A program made the translations under genes and the position numbers. The notes beneath the pieces are model-generated. The model was not told the DNA's origin and searched no databases. It was given only the letters and a program-made list of their open reading frames with translations. Positions 55,490-63,761 of a stretch of DNA of 64,000 nucleotides are shown piece by piece (position 1 is the stretch's first letter; each line of letters begins with the position of its first letter). Origin of the DNA: Rhodobacteraceae bacterium HTCC2150. Its GTDB lineage: Bacteria > Pseudomonadota > Alphaproteobacteria > Rhodobacterales > Rhodobacteraceae. The DNA is taken from contig AAXZ01000002.1 in assembly GCA_000169395.1 (NCBI GenBank), forward strand, positions 248,001 through 312,000. Direction: 5' to 3'.

Positions 55490-57376
55490 GTGAAATATAC
55501 GTCAGTGCAAGATCGCGACAATGTCGAAAATGAAATGCCATGGTCCGATTGTGATGTGCCCAAAACGATGCACGACTACATTTGCAATGCTGCGAAAAAA
55601 TGGGGCCCGCGCCCCGCGATCAGTTTTCAAATCACTTCAGGCCCCAAAGACAAAGCACAAACGCTGACATGGCAAGATTATTGTGATCGTTCTATTCAGT
55701 CCGCAAATCTTTTCCGCGCTTTGGGTGTCCAGGAAACCGATACCGTCGCTTATCTTTTGCCCATTTGTAACGAGGCCGCTGTAACACTCGTCGGTGGGGC
55801 CATTGCTGGCATTGCCAATCCAGTAAATCCATTACTAGGCGTTGACCAAATCGCGGCCATCTTGCGTGAATCCAAGGCTAAAGTCTTGGTAACGATGCGC
55901 AGCTTCCCAAAATCAGACTTGGCGCAAAAATCTGCTGCTGCCGTCAAGCTTGCGCCAAATATAACGCATATTTTGGAAGTTGACCTTTTACATTATCTAA
56001 GCCCCCCAAAGTCGTGGATCGTTCCTTTAATTCGCCCCAAGGTTAACCATGACCACCATGCGAAAGTCATGGGTTTTGGTGCCGAAGTTGCCAAGCAAAA
56101 CACCAAGCTTGATTTCCCCGATGCGAGTGGCAACCGCATTGGTGCGTATTTTCACACGGGCGGCACCACCGGCATGCCAAAACTAGCCCAACACACATAT
56201 GAAGGCATCGTTTACAATGGCTGGCTAGGGTCGCGCATGTTGTTTGATGAAACCGACACGATTATCTGTCCCCTGCCCTTGTTTCACGTCTTTGGCTGTC
56301 ACGTCATTTTGTCAGCCATGATCAGTTCAGGCGCGCACATGGTCTTGCCGACACCGCAAGGATATCGAGGCGAAGGCGTTTTTGACAATTTCTGGAAACT
56401 GATTGAGCGTTGGGATGTGACTTTCATGATCACAGTGCCCACGGCCATTTCTGCGCTAATGCAACGGCCAGTTGATGCAGACGTATCAAGTTTGAAAACA
56501 GCTTTTTCAGGCTCTGCCCCGCTGCCGGTGGAATTAATCAACCGTTTTGAAAGTGCCACGGGCGTAACTGTCGTGGAAGGATATGGTTTGACCGAGGCAA
56601 CATGTCTGGTCTCTGTTAATCCGGCATCAGAAAATCGAAAAATTGGATCTGTTGGGCTCCCACTACCTCACACCAAAGTTCGGATTTTGAATATCTCTGC
56701 TGACGGAAAAACCGCCACGGATTGCGCCATTGATGAAGTGGGCGAAATTTGCGTGTCCAATCCCGGTGTTCTTGTCGGCAAGACCTACACCGAGGCGGCA
56801 AAAAATGCCGACTTGTTTGCGGACACCGATTACCTTCGCACCGGTGATTTGGGACGTTTAGACAGTGACGGGTATTTGTTTATTACGGGCCGCGCCAAAG
56901 ATTTGATCATTCGCGGTGGTCACAACATTGATCCCGGCGAAATAGAGGAAACATTGGCGGGCCACCCCGCTGTTGCCTTTGCTGGTGCCATTGGTCAACC
57001 AGACGCTCATTCAGGTGAAGTACCGATCGCTTTTGTTGAACTTGTGGCGGATGCTGAAACAACCCCCGCAGAGCTGGTCGCCTATTGCAAAAAGAACATC
57101 GGTGAGAGGGCCGCACAGCCAAAGTATATCGAAGTATTGGATGAGCTGCCCAAAACCGCTGTGGGAAAAGTGTTTAAACCAGATTTACGCAAATCCGCAA
57201 TCACCCGCGTGTTCAATGACGCACTTGCAAGCGCCGGCACAGAGGCACGCATTGAAGCCGTTCTAGAGGACAATAAACGCGGGTTGGTGGCACAGGTGTC
57301 TGGCGGCGGTGAAAATGACGACGCGGTAATCAAGGGTGCATTGTCAGCATTCGCGCGCCCCTTTGATCGCGTATAA
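55490..57376 (+). CDS. Acyl-CoA synthetase (AMP-forming)
   Basis: The 628-residue protein starts at a GTG (55490) preceded by a GGGAGG site; an ATG at 55466 would add eight residues and overlaps that site. It has the ANL-family motifs FHTGGTTGMPKLAQ (P-loop), GYGLTEA (adenine-binding), DYLRTGDLGRLDSDGYLFITGR, and the C-terminal catalytic lysine in PKTAVGKVFKP. It activates a fatty or other organic acid to its CoA thioester; the chain length is not decided. A 16-bp palindrome is upstream. Confidence 0.92.
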   Translation: MKYTSVQDRDNVENEMPWSDCDVPKTMHDYICNAAKKWGPRPAISFQITSGPKDKAQTLTWQDYCDRSIQSANLFRALGVQETDTVAYLLPICNEAAVTLVGGAIAGIANPVNPLLGVDQIAAILRESKAKVLVTMRSFPKSDLAQKSAAAVKLAPNITHILEVDLLHYLSPPKSWIVPLIRPKVNHDHHAKVMGFGAEVAKQNTKLDFPDASGNRIGAYFHTGGTTGMPKLAQHTYEGIVYNGWLGSRMLFDETDTIICPLPLFHVFGCHVILSAMISSGAHMVLPTPQGYRGEGVFDNFWKLIERWDVTFMITVPTAISALMQRPVDADVSSLKTAFSGSAPLPVELINRFESATGVTVVEGYGLTEATCLVSVNPASENRKIGSVGLPLPHTKVRILNISADGKTATDCAIDEVGEICVSNPGVLVGKTYTEAAKNADLFADTDYLRTGDLGRLDSDGYLFITGRAKDLIIRGGHNIDPGEIEETLAGHPAVAFAGAIGQPDAHSGEVPIAFVELVADAETTPAELVAYCKKNIGERAAQPKYIEVLDELPKTAVGKVFKPDLRKSAITRVFNDALASAGTEARIEAVLEDNKRGLVAQVSGGGENDDAVIKGALSAFARPFDRV

Positions 57377-57394
57377 GTCACCTTAGGAGGTCGT

Positions 57395-57411
57395 AGCGAG
57401 GAAAACTCGCT
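57395..57411 (+). terminator. Weak hairpin after the acyl-CoA synthetase
   Basis: AGCGAG (57395-57400) pairs with CTCGCT (57406-57411) over a GAAAA loop, 19 bases after the stop. There is no T-run, so termination is uncertain. Confidence 0.3.
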
Positions 57412-57420
57412 GTGGCCTTA

Positions 57421-57450
57421 TTGACGCTATTGCACAATGACTATTATAGT
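57421..57450 (+). promoter_or_regulatory. Sigma-70 type promoter before rhodanese-chrB
   Basis: TTGACG (57421-57426) and TATAGT (57445-57450) are 18 bases apart. Transcription would start near 57457, giving an 83-base leader. Confidence 0.45.
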
Positions 57451-57467
57451 TAATTTAAGGGGAAATC

Positions 57468-57536
57468 GCGAATGCCCCGTGAGGCGTCAGCCGAAAATTC
57501 GCATCCTTGTAACCCTTTGTTTGAAAGGAAGGATGC
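57468..57536 (+). promoter_or_regulatory. Candidate Shine-Dalgarno-sequestering leader of the chromate operon
   Basis: Two stems that cannot coexist are visible: GCGAAT/ATTCGC (57468-57473 with 57497-57502, enclosing GCC/GGC) and GCATCCTT/AAGGATGC (57501-57508 with 57529-57536). The second, a perfect 8-bp stem, contains the GGAAGG ribosome binding site of the ATG at 57540, so it would block translation; the first would free it. I recognise no known riboswitch class. Confidence 0.42.
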
Positions 57537-57539
57537 GCT

Positions 57540-58340
57540 ATGGCCGCTCCAAATGAAATCACAGTTCAGCAATTGTCACGTCAAATTGGCTTGCCCGATT
57601 GCCCCCAAATAATCGACGTATGTATTGACGAAGACTTTGCCCTTGATCCCAGGATAATTCCCGGATCACGCCGCCACCCATTCACCAAGATCGAAGAATT
57701 GGCACCAGAATTGCACGGCAAAAAAGTTGTCGTTATTTGCCATAAGGGGCTGAAACTTAGTCAAGGTGCTGCCGCTCTTTTGCGTCTTAACGGCGTTGCG
57801 GCGCAAACATTGGCAGGTGGCATAGTCGCGTGGGCCGCGGCTGGATTGCCAATGGTTAAAACGGCCAAAGTTACCTCTTCTCTGTGGGTTACTAGTCACA
57901 GACCTAAAATTGATCGCATTGCCTGTCCTTGGTTAATCCGGCGGTTTGTCGACCCTTCCGCGCGTTTTATGTTTGTTAGCCCAAGCCAAGTTTTGAATGT
58001 CGCCGAAAAATTCAAGGCAACGCCCTTTGACGTTGAGGATTGTTATTGGTCGCACCGTGATGAATTTTGCACGTTTGATATTATGGTTAAGGAATTTGGC
58101 ATCGCGCATAACGCGCTAGAAACATTAGCAAAGATCGTGCGTGGTGCAGATACAGATAGGTTGGATATATCTCCGCAAAGTGCAGGCTTGATGGCAGCTT
58201 CTTTGGGGCTTTCCAGAATGTACAAAGATGACCTTGAACAACTTGAAGCGGGTATTGCTCTGTATGATGCATTTTACCACTGGGCGCGGGATGCACAGGA
58301 CGAAAACCATACGTGGATCACATCGGGGTCACAAAAATGA
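57540..58340 (+). CDS. chrB: Rhodanese-ChrB fusion (chromate resistance)
   Basis: The 266-residue protein has an N-terminal rhodanese domain (about 1-105) with an active-site loop CHKGLKL (Cys67), and a C-terminal ChrB domain (about 115-262) with RPKIDRIACPWLIRRFVDPSARF. It is coupled to chrA by a four-base overlap (ATGA). ChrB proteins regulate or assist chromate efflux; the rhodanese may use thiosulfate or persulfide to handle chromate- or sulfur-related species. Upstream is a promoter and a structured leader. Confidence 0.9.
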   Translation: MAAPNEITVQQLSRQIGLPDCPQIIDVCIDEDFALDPRIIPGSRRHPFTKIEELAPELHGKKVVVICHKGLKLSQGAAALLRLNGVAAQTLAGGIVAWAAAGLPMVKTAKVTSSLWVTSHRPKIDRIACPWLIRRFVDPSARFMFVSPSQVLNVAEKFKATPFDVEDCYWSHRDEFCTFDIMVKEFGIAHNALETLAKIVRGADTDRLDISPQSAGLMAASLGLSRMYKDDLEQLEAGIALYDAFYHWARDAQDENHTWITSGSQK

Positions 58341-59599
58341 GCAATTCTGCGTCAATTGCCGAGGCTTCCCGCCTTTGGGCCAAGATCGGCATTCTATCGT
58401 TTGGTGGCCCAGCTGCGCAGATAGCTTTGATGCATCGAGAAGTTGTAGATGAACGCAATTGGCTGACAGAAAAACAGTTTTTGAATGCTCTAAGTTTTTG
58501 CATGCTTTTACCGGGACCTGAAGCTATGCAGCTGGCCACTTACATGGGGTGGCGTCTTCATGGTGTTATGGGCGGATTAATTGCGGGACTTTTGTTCATC
58601 ATTCCCGGCGCAATTATCATCGCGGCCCTTGCTGGCGCCTATTCAGTCTGGGGCGCGATGCCACTGGCCGCGGCAGTATTTCTAGGCATCAAGGCTACAG
58701 TCGTGGTGATTGTGATCGAGGCTTTACTAAGATTGTCCAAACGTGCCTTAAAACGAATTGACCATTGGATATTGGCAGCCATCGCATTTGCAGCGATATT
58801 TTTCCTAAATGTGCCATTTCCATTGATCGTTTTGGCAGCAGGCATTTGGGGCGCCTTAAATCGCGACAAAGTCACAGAGGATGCGGACGTTCATGCCCTG
58901 CATCCGATAAAAAGTACCGGTAAAACGATCCTTACATGGCTAATAATTTGGTGGGTGCCGATTTTAGTTCTTGGCCCCTTGCTAGGCCAAGAATTCCTGT
59001 ATGAAATAGCTATGTTCTTTTCAAAGCTTGCGGTGGTTACCTTTGGTGGCGCCTATGCGGTTTTAGCCTATATGGGCCAAGAAGTTGTTTCCGTAAAAGA
59101 ATGGCTAAGCGCAGGTCAAATGATGGATGGGTTGGGTTTGGCTGAAACCACGCCCGGGCCGCTTATTTTGGTAACTGAATTCGTCGGCTTTCTGGCCGGA
59201 TATGCACAAGGCGGTTGGGGCATGGCCATTGCCGCCGCCACTTTGACCTTATGGGTGACCTTCACACCGTGTTTTCTGTGGATATTTGTCGGCGCGCCTT
59301 ACATAGATTGGATCGGTACACAGCCACGATTGCGATCCGCCCTTTCCGCGATCACCGCATCCGTTGTGGGTGTGATCCTAAACCTGTCGGTGTGGTTCGC
59401 CTTGCATGTATTTTTCAACAATGTGTCGCCACTGGAAAAGGGGGTTTTGACGCTATGGGTGCCCGAGATGGCCAGTTTGAACCCAATCGTTGTTATTTTG
59501 ACAATTTTGGCGGCCTATTTGTTGTTAAGGCGGCATTGGAATGTTGTTTGGGTTCTGGCCCTATCAGGCGCCTTGGCGTTGATCGCTCATTTACTGTGA
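58337..59599 (+). CDS. chrA: Chromate ion transporter ChrA
   Basis: The 420-residue membrane protein has two CHR repeats: ILSFGGPAAQIALMHREVV ... MLLPGPEAMQLATYMG (N-terminal) and VTFGGAYAVLAYMGQEVV ... LAETTPGPLILVTEFVGF (C-terminal), the layout of long-chain ChrA chromate exporters. It overlaps chrB. Chromate resistance by efflux is the likely function, although sulfate-related export is possible. A terminator follows at 59640. Confidence 0.95.
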   Translation: MSNSASIAEASRLWAKIGILSFGGPAAQIALMHREVVDERNWLTEKQFLNALSFCMLLPGPEAMQLATYMGWRLHGVMGGLIAGLLFIIPGAIIIAALAGAYSVWGAMPLAAAVFLGIKATVVVIVIEALLRLSKRALKRIDHWILAAIAFAAIFFLNVPFPLIVLAAGIWGALNRDKVTEDADVHALHPIKSTGKTILTWLIIWWVPILVLGPLLGQEFLYEIAMFFSKLAVVTFGGAYAVLAYMGQEVVSVKEWLSAGQMMDGLGLAETTPGPLILVTEFVGFLAGYAQGGWGMAIAAATLTLWVTFTPCFLWIFVGAPYIDWIGTQPRLRSALSAITASVVGVILNLSVWFALHVFFNNVSPLEKGVLTLWVPEMASLNPIVVILTILAAYLLLRRHWNVVWVLALSGALALIAHLL

Positions 59600-59639
59600 A
59601 GCGATATCAACATTGAACGTCTGAACAGCAGGCACAAAA

Positions 59640-59678
59640 AAACCGTCGAAATGCTTTGGAGGCCCCATTCGACGGTTT
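59640..59678. terminator. Bidirectional terminator between chrA and the RTX gene
   Basis: AAACCGTCGAA (59640-59650) pairs with TTCGACGGTTT (59668-59678) over a 17-base loop; A-rich and T-rich flanks serve both strands. Confidence 0.8.
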
Positions 59679-59706
59679 CTTTTATCTAAACATGACGTTT
59701 AGAATT

Positions 59707-61569
59707 CTATTCTGCGTTAAACAGCAGCTTCGCTTCGTGTTTCTTCAGTGACTGACGCGCCAAGGAATATGCACGACGTCCATCTGAATTCATCAGTTCT
59801 GGGAACAACTCGAAAATCTCTTTCTGTTGATCCAGCCCAACGCCCTTCAGTGCCATATCACCTGGTTGGAAGCTTTCAGTCCAAGACCCGTCACTTAGAA
59901 CAACCTCGTGATTATCAAACATAAAGTGAATGTAATCGATACCGTTGGCGGCAACTTGCGTGACACCTTCGGTTTGGTTCACAAGATGTTTGGCAGGTAC
60001 CAAAACTTCGGGTTCACTGAAATATAGGCTTACTTCTGGGCGTGTCACCAAAACACGGTGGTTCGGGCTGACCAACATGTCACGTTCTGGCAATCCACGG
60101 CCCAACGAACCAGCACGAATACGCACAGGACGCAGGTGTTCTTTGTCGCGCAATTCCAAAACAGACAGTTGTTTTGTGCCCATCCAGCGAATTTCCTGTG
60201 CACCATTGTCACGCGTAATGACACGGTCACCAACAGTAAGTTCCTGAACAGGGATTTCACCGCGCATGGTTGTGATCATCGAACCCGGTGTGAAACAAGG
60301 TACAACAACGATGTTTTCAATTTCACTGAATTCCATTTCACCGGTGACCGAGCCACCTGGTGCATCAAGAAATTGAATGATGCCACTGGTTGAATCACCA
60401 TCCGCATCCACAGTTTCGCCAACGATTTGAAAGTCGCCGACACCTGCAAGCGTTAGAGTGTCATAGTCGTTACCACCAGTGCCGCCATCAATCGCGTCAC
60501 CGTCACCACCACTTGGGCCGGAAACTGTAAAGTTGTCAGCGTCATCGCCACCATATTGCTCATCTTCGCCTTGACCACCAATTAAAGTGTCACTGCCAGC
60601 GCCGCCATAAAGCGTATCGTTGTCGATGCCACCGTTTAGATAGTCATCACCTTCATCGCCGTGCAATTCATCTGTGTCGTCTTGGCCAAAGATTGTATCA
60701 TTGCCTTCGCCGCCATAAACCAAATCAATGCCGTTATTGGGCGCCAGATCTATGTCGTCAGTAATGTTCACAGCATCGGGGAAGATCGGGGAAAGGCCGC
60801 CATAAATGGTGTCGTCATCATCGCCACCATAAATAAGATCGCTGCCTTCGCCGCCAACGATATAGTCGTCACCCTCGCCACCATCGATGGTATCATCGTC
60901 AAATCCGGCATTGATGTTATCGTTGCCAGTACCGCCAATAATGCTGTCGTCGTCGTCGCCGGTGGTGATTGTGTCATCTCCTGCACCACCGTCAACGAAA
61001 TCAAGGTCATTTGTTGGATCACTATCGCCAGGGTAAAGGCCAGGATAGCCAATATCAGGCAGTGGGCTTGGGCCAGATGTGTCGATGATGTCATCACCTT
61101 CGCCACCATAGGCGCTGTCATTACCATCACCGCCATAAAGCGTGTCCGTGCCCTCGCCGCCAAACAAATAATCATTGCCATCGCCACCGGTTAGCGTGTC
61201 ATTGTCTGTTAAATCGACTGGGGGGTGATCATCATCGCAAGTTTCAGGTTCTTCGATATCGATCGCAGGAACGGCAAATTCGACATCTTCGTCAGCTTCG
61301 CCTTCTGGGTCGCCACCATATAGAACATCATCACCATCATTGCCGTTGATGTCGTCATCACCCGTTCCGCCATAGACAAAATCTTGCCCTAAACCAGCAT
61401 CGATTGTATCATTGCCACCATATCCATAGATCAGATCGTCAAGACCGTCAGCACCGTCAATCGTATCGCCTTGGGCGTCAACGTAACCAATGGGCATATC
61501 ATCGGGGCAACCCGTTCCATCCACTGGTTCTTGTTCGGGATTTGGTTTCGGTATTACTTTATCAACCAT
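59707..61569 (-). CDS. RTX calcium-binding protein with C-terminal Hint domain
   Basis: From the ATG at 61569 (AGGAGG site six bases upstream) the protein is 620 residues. The first two-thirds (about residues 40-370) consist of RTX nonapeptide repeats of the type GGxGxDxUx, for instance YGGEGDDIIDTS and YGGDGNDSAYGG, which bind calcium and form beta-rolls on secretion. The last 200 residues are a Hedgehog/intein (Hint_2) domain beginning CFTPGSMITTMRGE with SPNHRVLV. Such proteins are secreted through type I systems, not encoded here, and the Hint domain may autocleave. There is no N-terminal signal peptide. The rest of the sequence is acidic and rich in Asp and Gly. Confidence 0.93.
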   Translation of the reverse strand: MVDKVIPKPNPEQEPVDGTGCPDDMPIGYVDAQGDTIDGADGLDDLIYGYGGNDTIDAGLGQDFVYGGTGDDDINGNDGDDVLYGGDPEGEADEDVEFAVPAIDIEEPETCDDDHPPVDLTDNDTLTGGDGNDYLFGGEGTDTLYGGDGNDSAYGGEGDDIIDTSGPSPLPDIGYPGLYPGDSDPTNDLDFVDGGAGDDTITTGDDDDSIIGGTGNDNINAGFDDDTIDGGEGDDYIVGGEGSDLIYGGDDDDTIYGGLSPIFPDAVNITDDIDLAPNNGIDLVYGGEGNDTIFGQDDTDELHGDEGDDYLNGGIDNDTLYGGAGSDTLIGGQGEDEQYGGDDADNFTVSGPSGGDGDAIDGGTGGNDYDTLTLAGVGDFQIVGETVDADGDSTSGIIQFLDAPGGSVTGEMEFSEIENIVVVPCFTPGSMITTMRGEIPVQELTVGDRVITRDNGAQEIRWMGTKQLSVLELRDKEHLRPVRIRAGSLGRGLPERDMLVSPNHRVLVTRPEVSLYFSEPEVLVPAKHLVNQTEGVTQVAANGIDYIHFMFDNHEVVLSDGSWTESFQPGDMALKGVGLDQQKEIFELFPELMNSDGRRAYSLARQSLKKHEAKLLFNAE

Positions 61570-61744
61570 GACAGGCCTCCTAATGACAATCAGAAGGCGC
61601 GCCCAATACACACCATCCCCATAATCTACCAAGAAACGATCGGCGCCCTAGTTTAAGATCCCTACAATCCGCAGCTATGACGTGTTCCGAAATTTTCCCC
61701 CCACAATCAGGCTGTGTAAAAATTGCTAAGTATTCAAGATAATT

Positions 61745-61762
61745 GCGGCCATTAACCAAAAA
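61745..61762. repeat. First copy of an 18-bp TTAACCA-containing direct repeat
   Basis: The sequence GCGGCCATTAACCAAAAA matches the copy at 61882 in 15 of 18 positions. It lies about 176 bases upstream of the RTX gene start. Confidence 0.4.
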
Positions 61763-61881
61763 GGGCGGGTTTTAAGGCTGTTTTTGATGAAGGATAAGAA
61801 ACACTTCAACCGATCATCAAGGATTGTTCACCCACCGGTTTTACGTAGGGTCAATTTCTAAATAAACGAATCTATCATACG

Positions 61882-61899
61882 GCGGATATTAACCATAAA
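61882..61899. repeat. Second copy of the TTAACCA-containing direct repeat
   Basis: GCGGATATTAACCATAAA includes TTAACCAT, a full half-site in CtrA style. The copies are 137 bp apart (start to start). Confidence 0.4.
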
Positions 61900-61938
61900 T
61901 AACTGCAATCTAAGGGGGTATTTAACTGTAACGCTCAA

Positions 61939-63384
61939 CTATTGGATATTTTTGATGACTTCGTAACTGTGTTGGTATTTCAAATATGCATCTTCATATT
62001 CAAGATGATTTTCGGGATAAAAAACCGTTTCAATCGCTGGTGGGTGCATAACATCTTTAATTGTTGCATCTGTTACGCCCAACACGGCCAGCCTTGCAGC
62101 ACCTAAGGCGGCACCAAAATCACCCTTAACAGGCAAATCGATGGGTCGGTTTAAAACATTCGCAAGCGTTTGCACCCAAAAGGGCGACTTTGCCCCGCCG
62201 CCAATGACCGTCAGCCGATCCAATTTGGTGCCAGTCTTGCGAAGTGCTTCGAAACTATCGCGTAACGCAAAGGCCACGCCTTCCATAACCGCTTGCGTCA
62301 TATCAACATGATCTGTTGATGATGACAGCCCGATAAATGCCCCGCGAATTTCGGCATCATTGTGCGGTGTGCGTTCACCAGACAAATAGGGCAGAAAGCG
62401 CAGGGTCGTTGGACCCTGTGGTTTCTTGGGCAAGCCAGCTGAAAGGCTGGCGGGGGTTTGGCCTGTGACATCACTTAGCCAGTTCAAACTGCCGGTTGCC
62501 GAAAGAATAACACCCATTTGATACCAATGATTGGGCACCGCGTGACAAAATGTATGAACCGCCGAGGATGGATTAGGGGCATAGCTGTCCTTACCAGCTA
62601 AAATAACACCGGAGGTCCCTAGTGATACAAACCCTTGCCCATCAGCCATGGCCCCAATACCACAGGCCGCCGCTGCATTGTCTGCAGCCCCCGCAACCAC
62701 GGCGATGTTACGCGGCAGTCCAAGTTCATTGGCCAAATCATCGCGCACTTGCCCTGTTACATCACAACCTTCCAAAACCTCTGGCAATTGCTCACGAAGT
62801 ATGCGCGTCGCGTCAATCAAGTCATCTGACCAACACCGCGCACCAACATTCAGCCAACTGGAACCCGCGGCATCCGACATTTCCGTTTTCAGCACCCCCG
62901 CCAACCAAAACGCTAGATAATCTTTTGGCAGGCATATTTTATCAATTGCTGCGAATAACTCTGGCTCATGTTTACGCATCCACACCAATTTGGGCGCTGT
63001 AAAACCGGGAAAAACGATGTTGCCAGAAATTTCATGAAAGGCAGGAATACCGTCCAACATGTCGGCCTCAAGTGCGGCGCATGTATCGTTCCACAATATA
63101 CACGGCCGAACAGGCAAGCCGCTTGCATCCAAACAGACAGCCCCATGCATGTGACCTGCAATGCCAATTCCCCGCAGTTTAGACATTTCATTTGGGCAAT
63201 TTAGCAACAAAGCGCCAAACACTTGTTTTGCCGCAGCAATCCAAACCAAGGGGTCTTGTTCGCAATGTCCGGCTTTGGGCTGTGAAACATCATAGGCTGC
63301 TTGTGCATCCCCGAAGGTATTGCCATTTTCATCAATCAACAGACCGCGCAAACCAGATGTTCCTAAATCCAACCCCAAAAACAT
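61939..63384 (-). CDS. xylB: Xylulokinase (FGGY family)
   Basis: From the ATG at 63384 the protein is 481 residues, normal for XylB; a longer frame from 63459 adds 25 basic residues with no family support. Motifs include FLGLDLGTSGLRGLLID, RPCILWNDTCA, GAADNAAAACGIGAM, YLSGERTPHNDAEIRGAFIGL and GGGAKSPFWVQTLAN, typical of D-xylulose kinases. It phosphorylates D-xylulose for the pentose phosphate pathway. No xylose isomerase or sugar transporter is nearby, so the source of xylulose is open. Confidence 0.92.
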   Translation of the reverse strand: MFLGLDLGTSGLRGLLIDENGNTFGDAQAAYDVSQPKAGHCEQDPLVWIAAAKQVFGALLLNCPNEMSKLRGIGIAGHMHGAVCLDASGLPVRPCILWNDTCAALEADMLDGIPAFHEISGNIVFPGFTAPKLVWMRKHEPELFAAIDKICLPKDYLAFWLAGVLKTEMSDAAGSSWLNVGARCWSDDLIDATRILREQLPEVLEGCDVTGQVRDDLANELGLPRNIAVVAGAADNAAAACGIGAMADGQGFVSLGTSGVILAGKDSYAPNPSSAVHTFCHAVPNHWYQMGVILSATGSLNWLSDVTGQTPASLSAGLPKKPQGPTTLRFLPYLSGERTPHNDAEIRGAFIGLSSSTDHVDMTQAVMEGVAFALRDSFEALRKTGTKLDRLTVIGGGAKSPFWVQTLANVLNRPIDLPVKGDFGAALGAARLAVLGVTDATIKDVMHPPAIETVFYPENHLEYEDAYLKYQHSYEVIKNIQ

Positions 63385-63761
63385 ACGTATTCCTACCCGT
63401 TCCAATTTTTCACGTTTTAGTTTCAGTCTCCAAGCAGCCAAAGCCAAACACGAAACCAAGGGTCCGACAGGATTTAAAAAATGACCGCCGAATTTGGACC
63501 AGTAATGCAGAAAATTAGCTCGTTATCCAACCATTAAAACTCAGAGTCTCATCCAAGAATTGCTGGAATTTCGTCAATTAAGGTCCCCAATTTACGATTT
63601 ACTGAACAAAGCATGCCCCCTGCGACAATCAAACCCTGAAAAAACCGGCCCTGCGGCAAGGTTGAGCATTGCCCAATAGGCATGTGCGCACTAAAACCAC
63701 CTCAAGGCGGGGGGAGTCTCTTCGCTCGCAAATTAAGTTTTCGCTAAACGGGAGCCCAATA
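63385..63761. other. Divergent intergenic region between xylB and ctaD
   Basis: These 377 bases separate leftward xylB from rightward ctaD and probably contain both promoters and a long leader for ctaD. A possible ctaD promoter is TTGCCC (63669-63674) with TAAAAC (63692-63697), 17 bases apart; the spacing fits but the boxes are weak. A GC-rich stretch near 63705-63715 is seen. No small ORF or RNA gene is convincing. Confidence 0.35.

Larger units (their letters stand above)
61570..61938. other. Intergenic region between the RTX gene and xylB, with two copies of a TTAACCA motif
   Basis: These 369 bases lie upstream of the RTX gene (leftward) and downstream of xylB. They contain two copies of GCGG-NN-ATTAACCA-N-AAA, at 61745-61762 and 61882-61899. 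TTAACCAT-like half-sites are bound by CtrA-type regulators. No ORF or RNA gene is convincing. Confidence 0.45.

Noticed and set aside
57468-57536. Known riboswitch class (for example thiamine, fluoride or SAM) before chrB
   Set aside because: Consensus elements of these classes were not found; only the generic alternative-hairpin layout is present.
60450-61500. Regularly repeated DNA units resembling a repeat array
   Set aside because: The repeats encode RTX nonapeptides in frame and are degenerate; there are no constant repeats with unique spacers, so it is not a CRISPR array.
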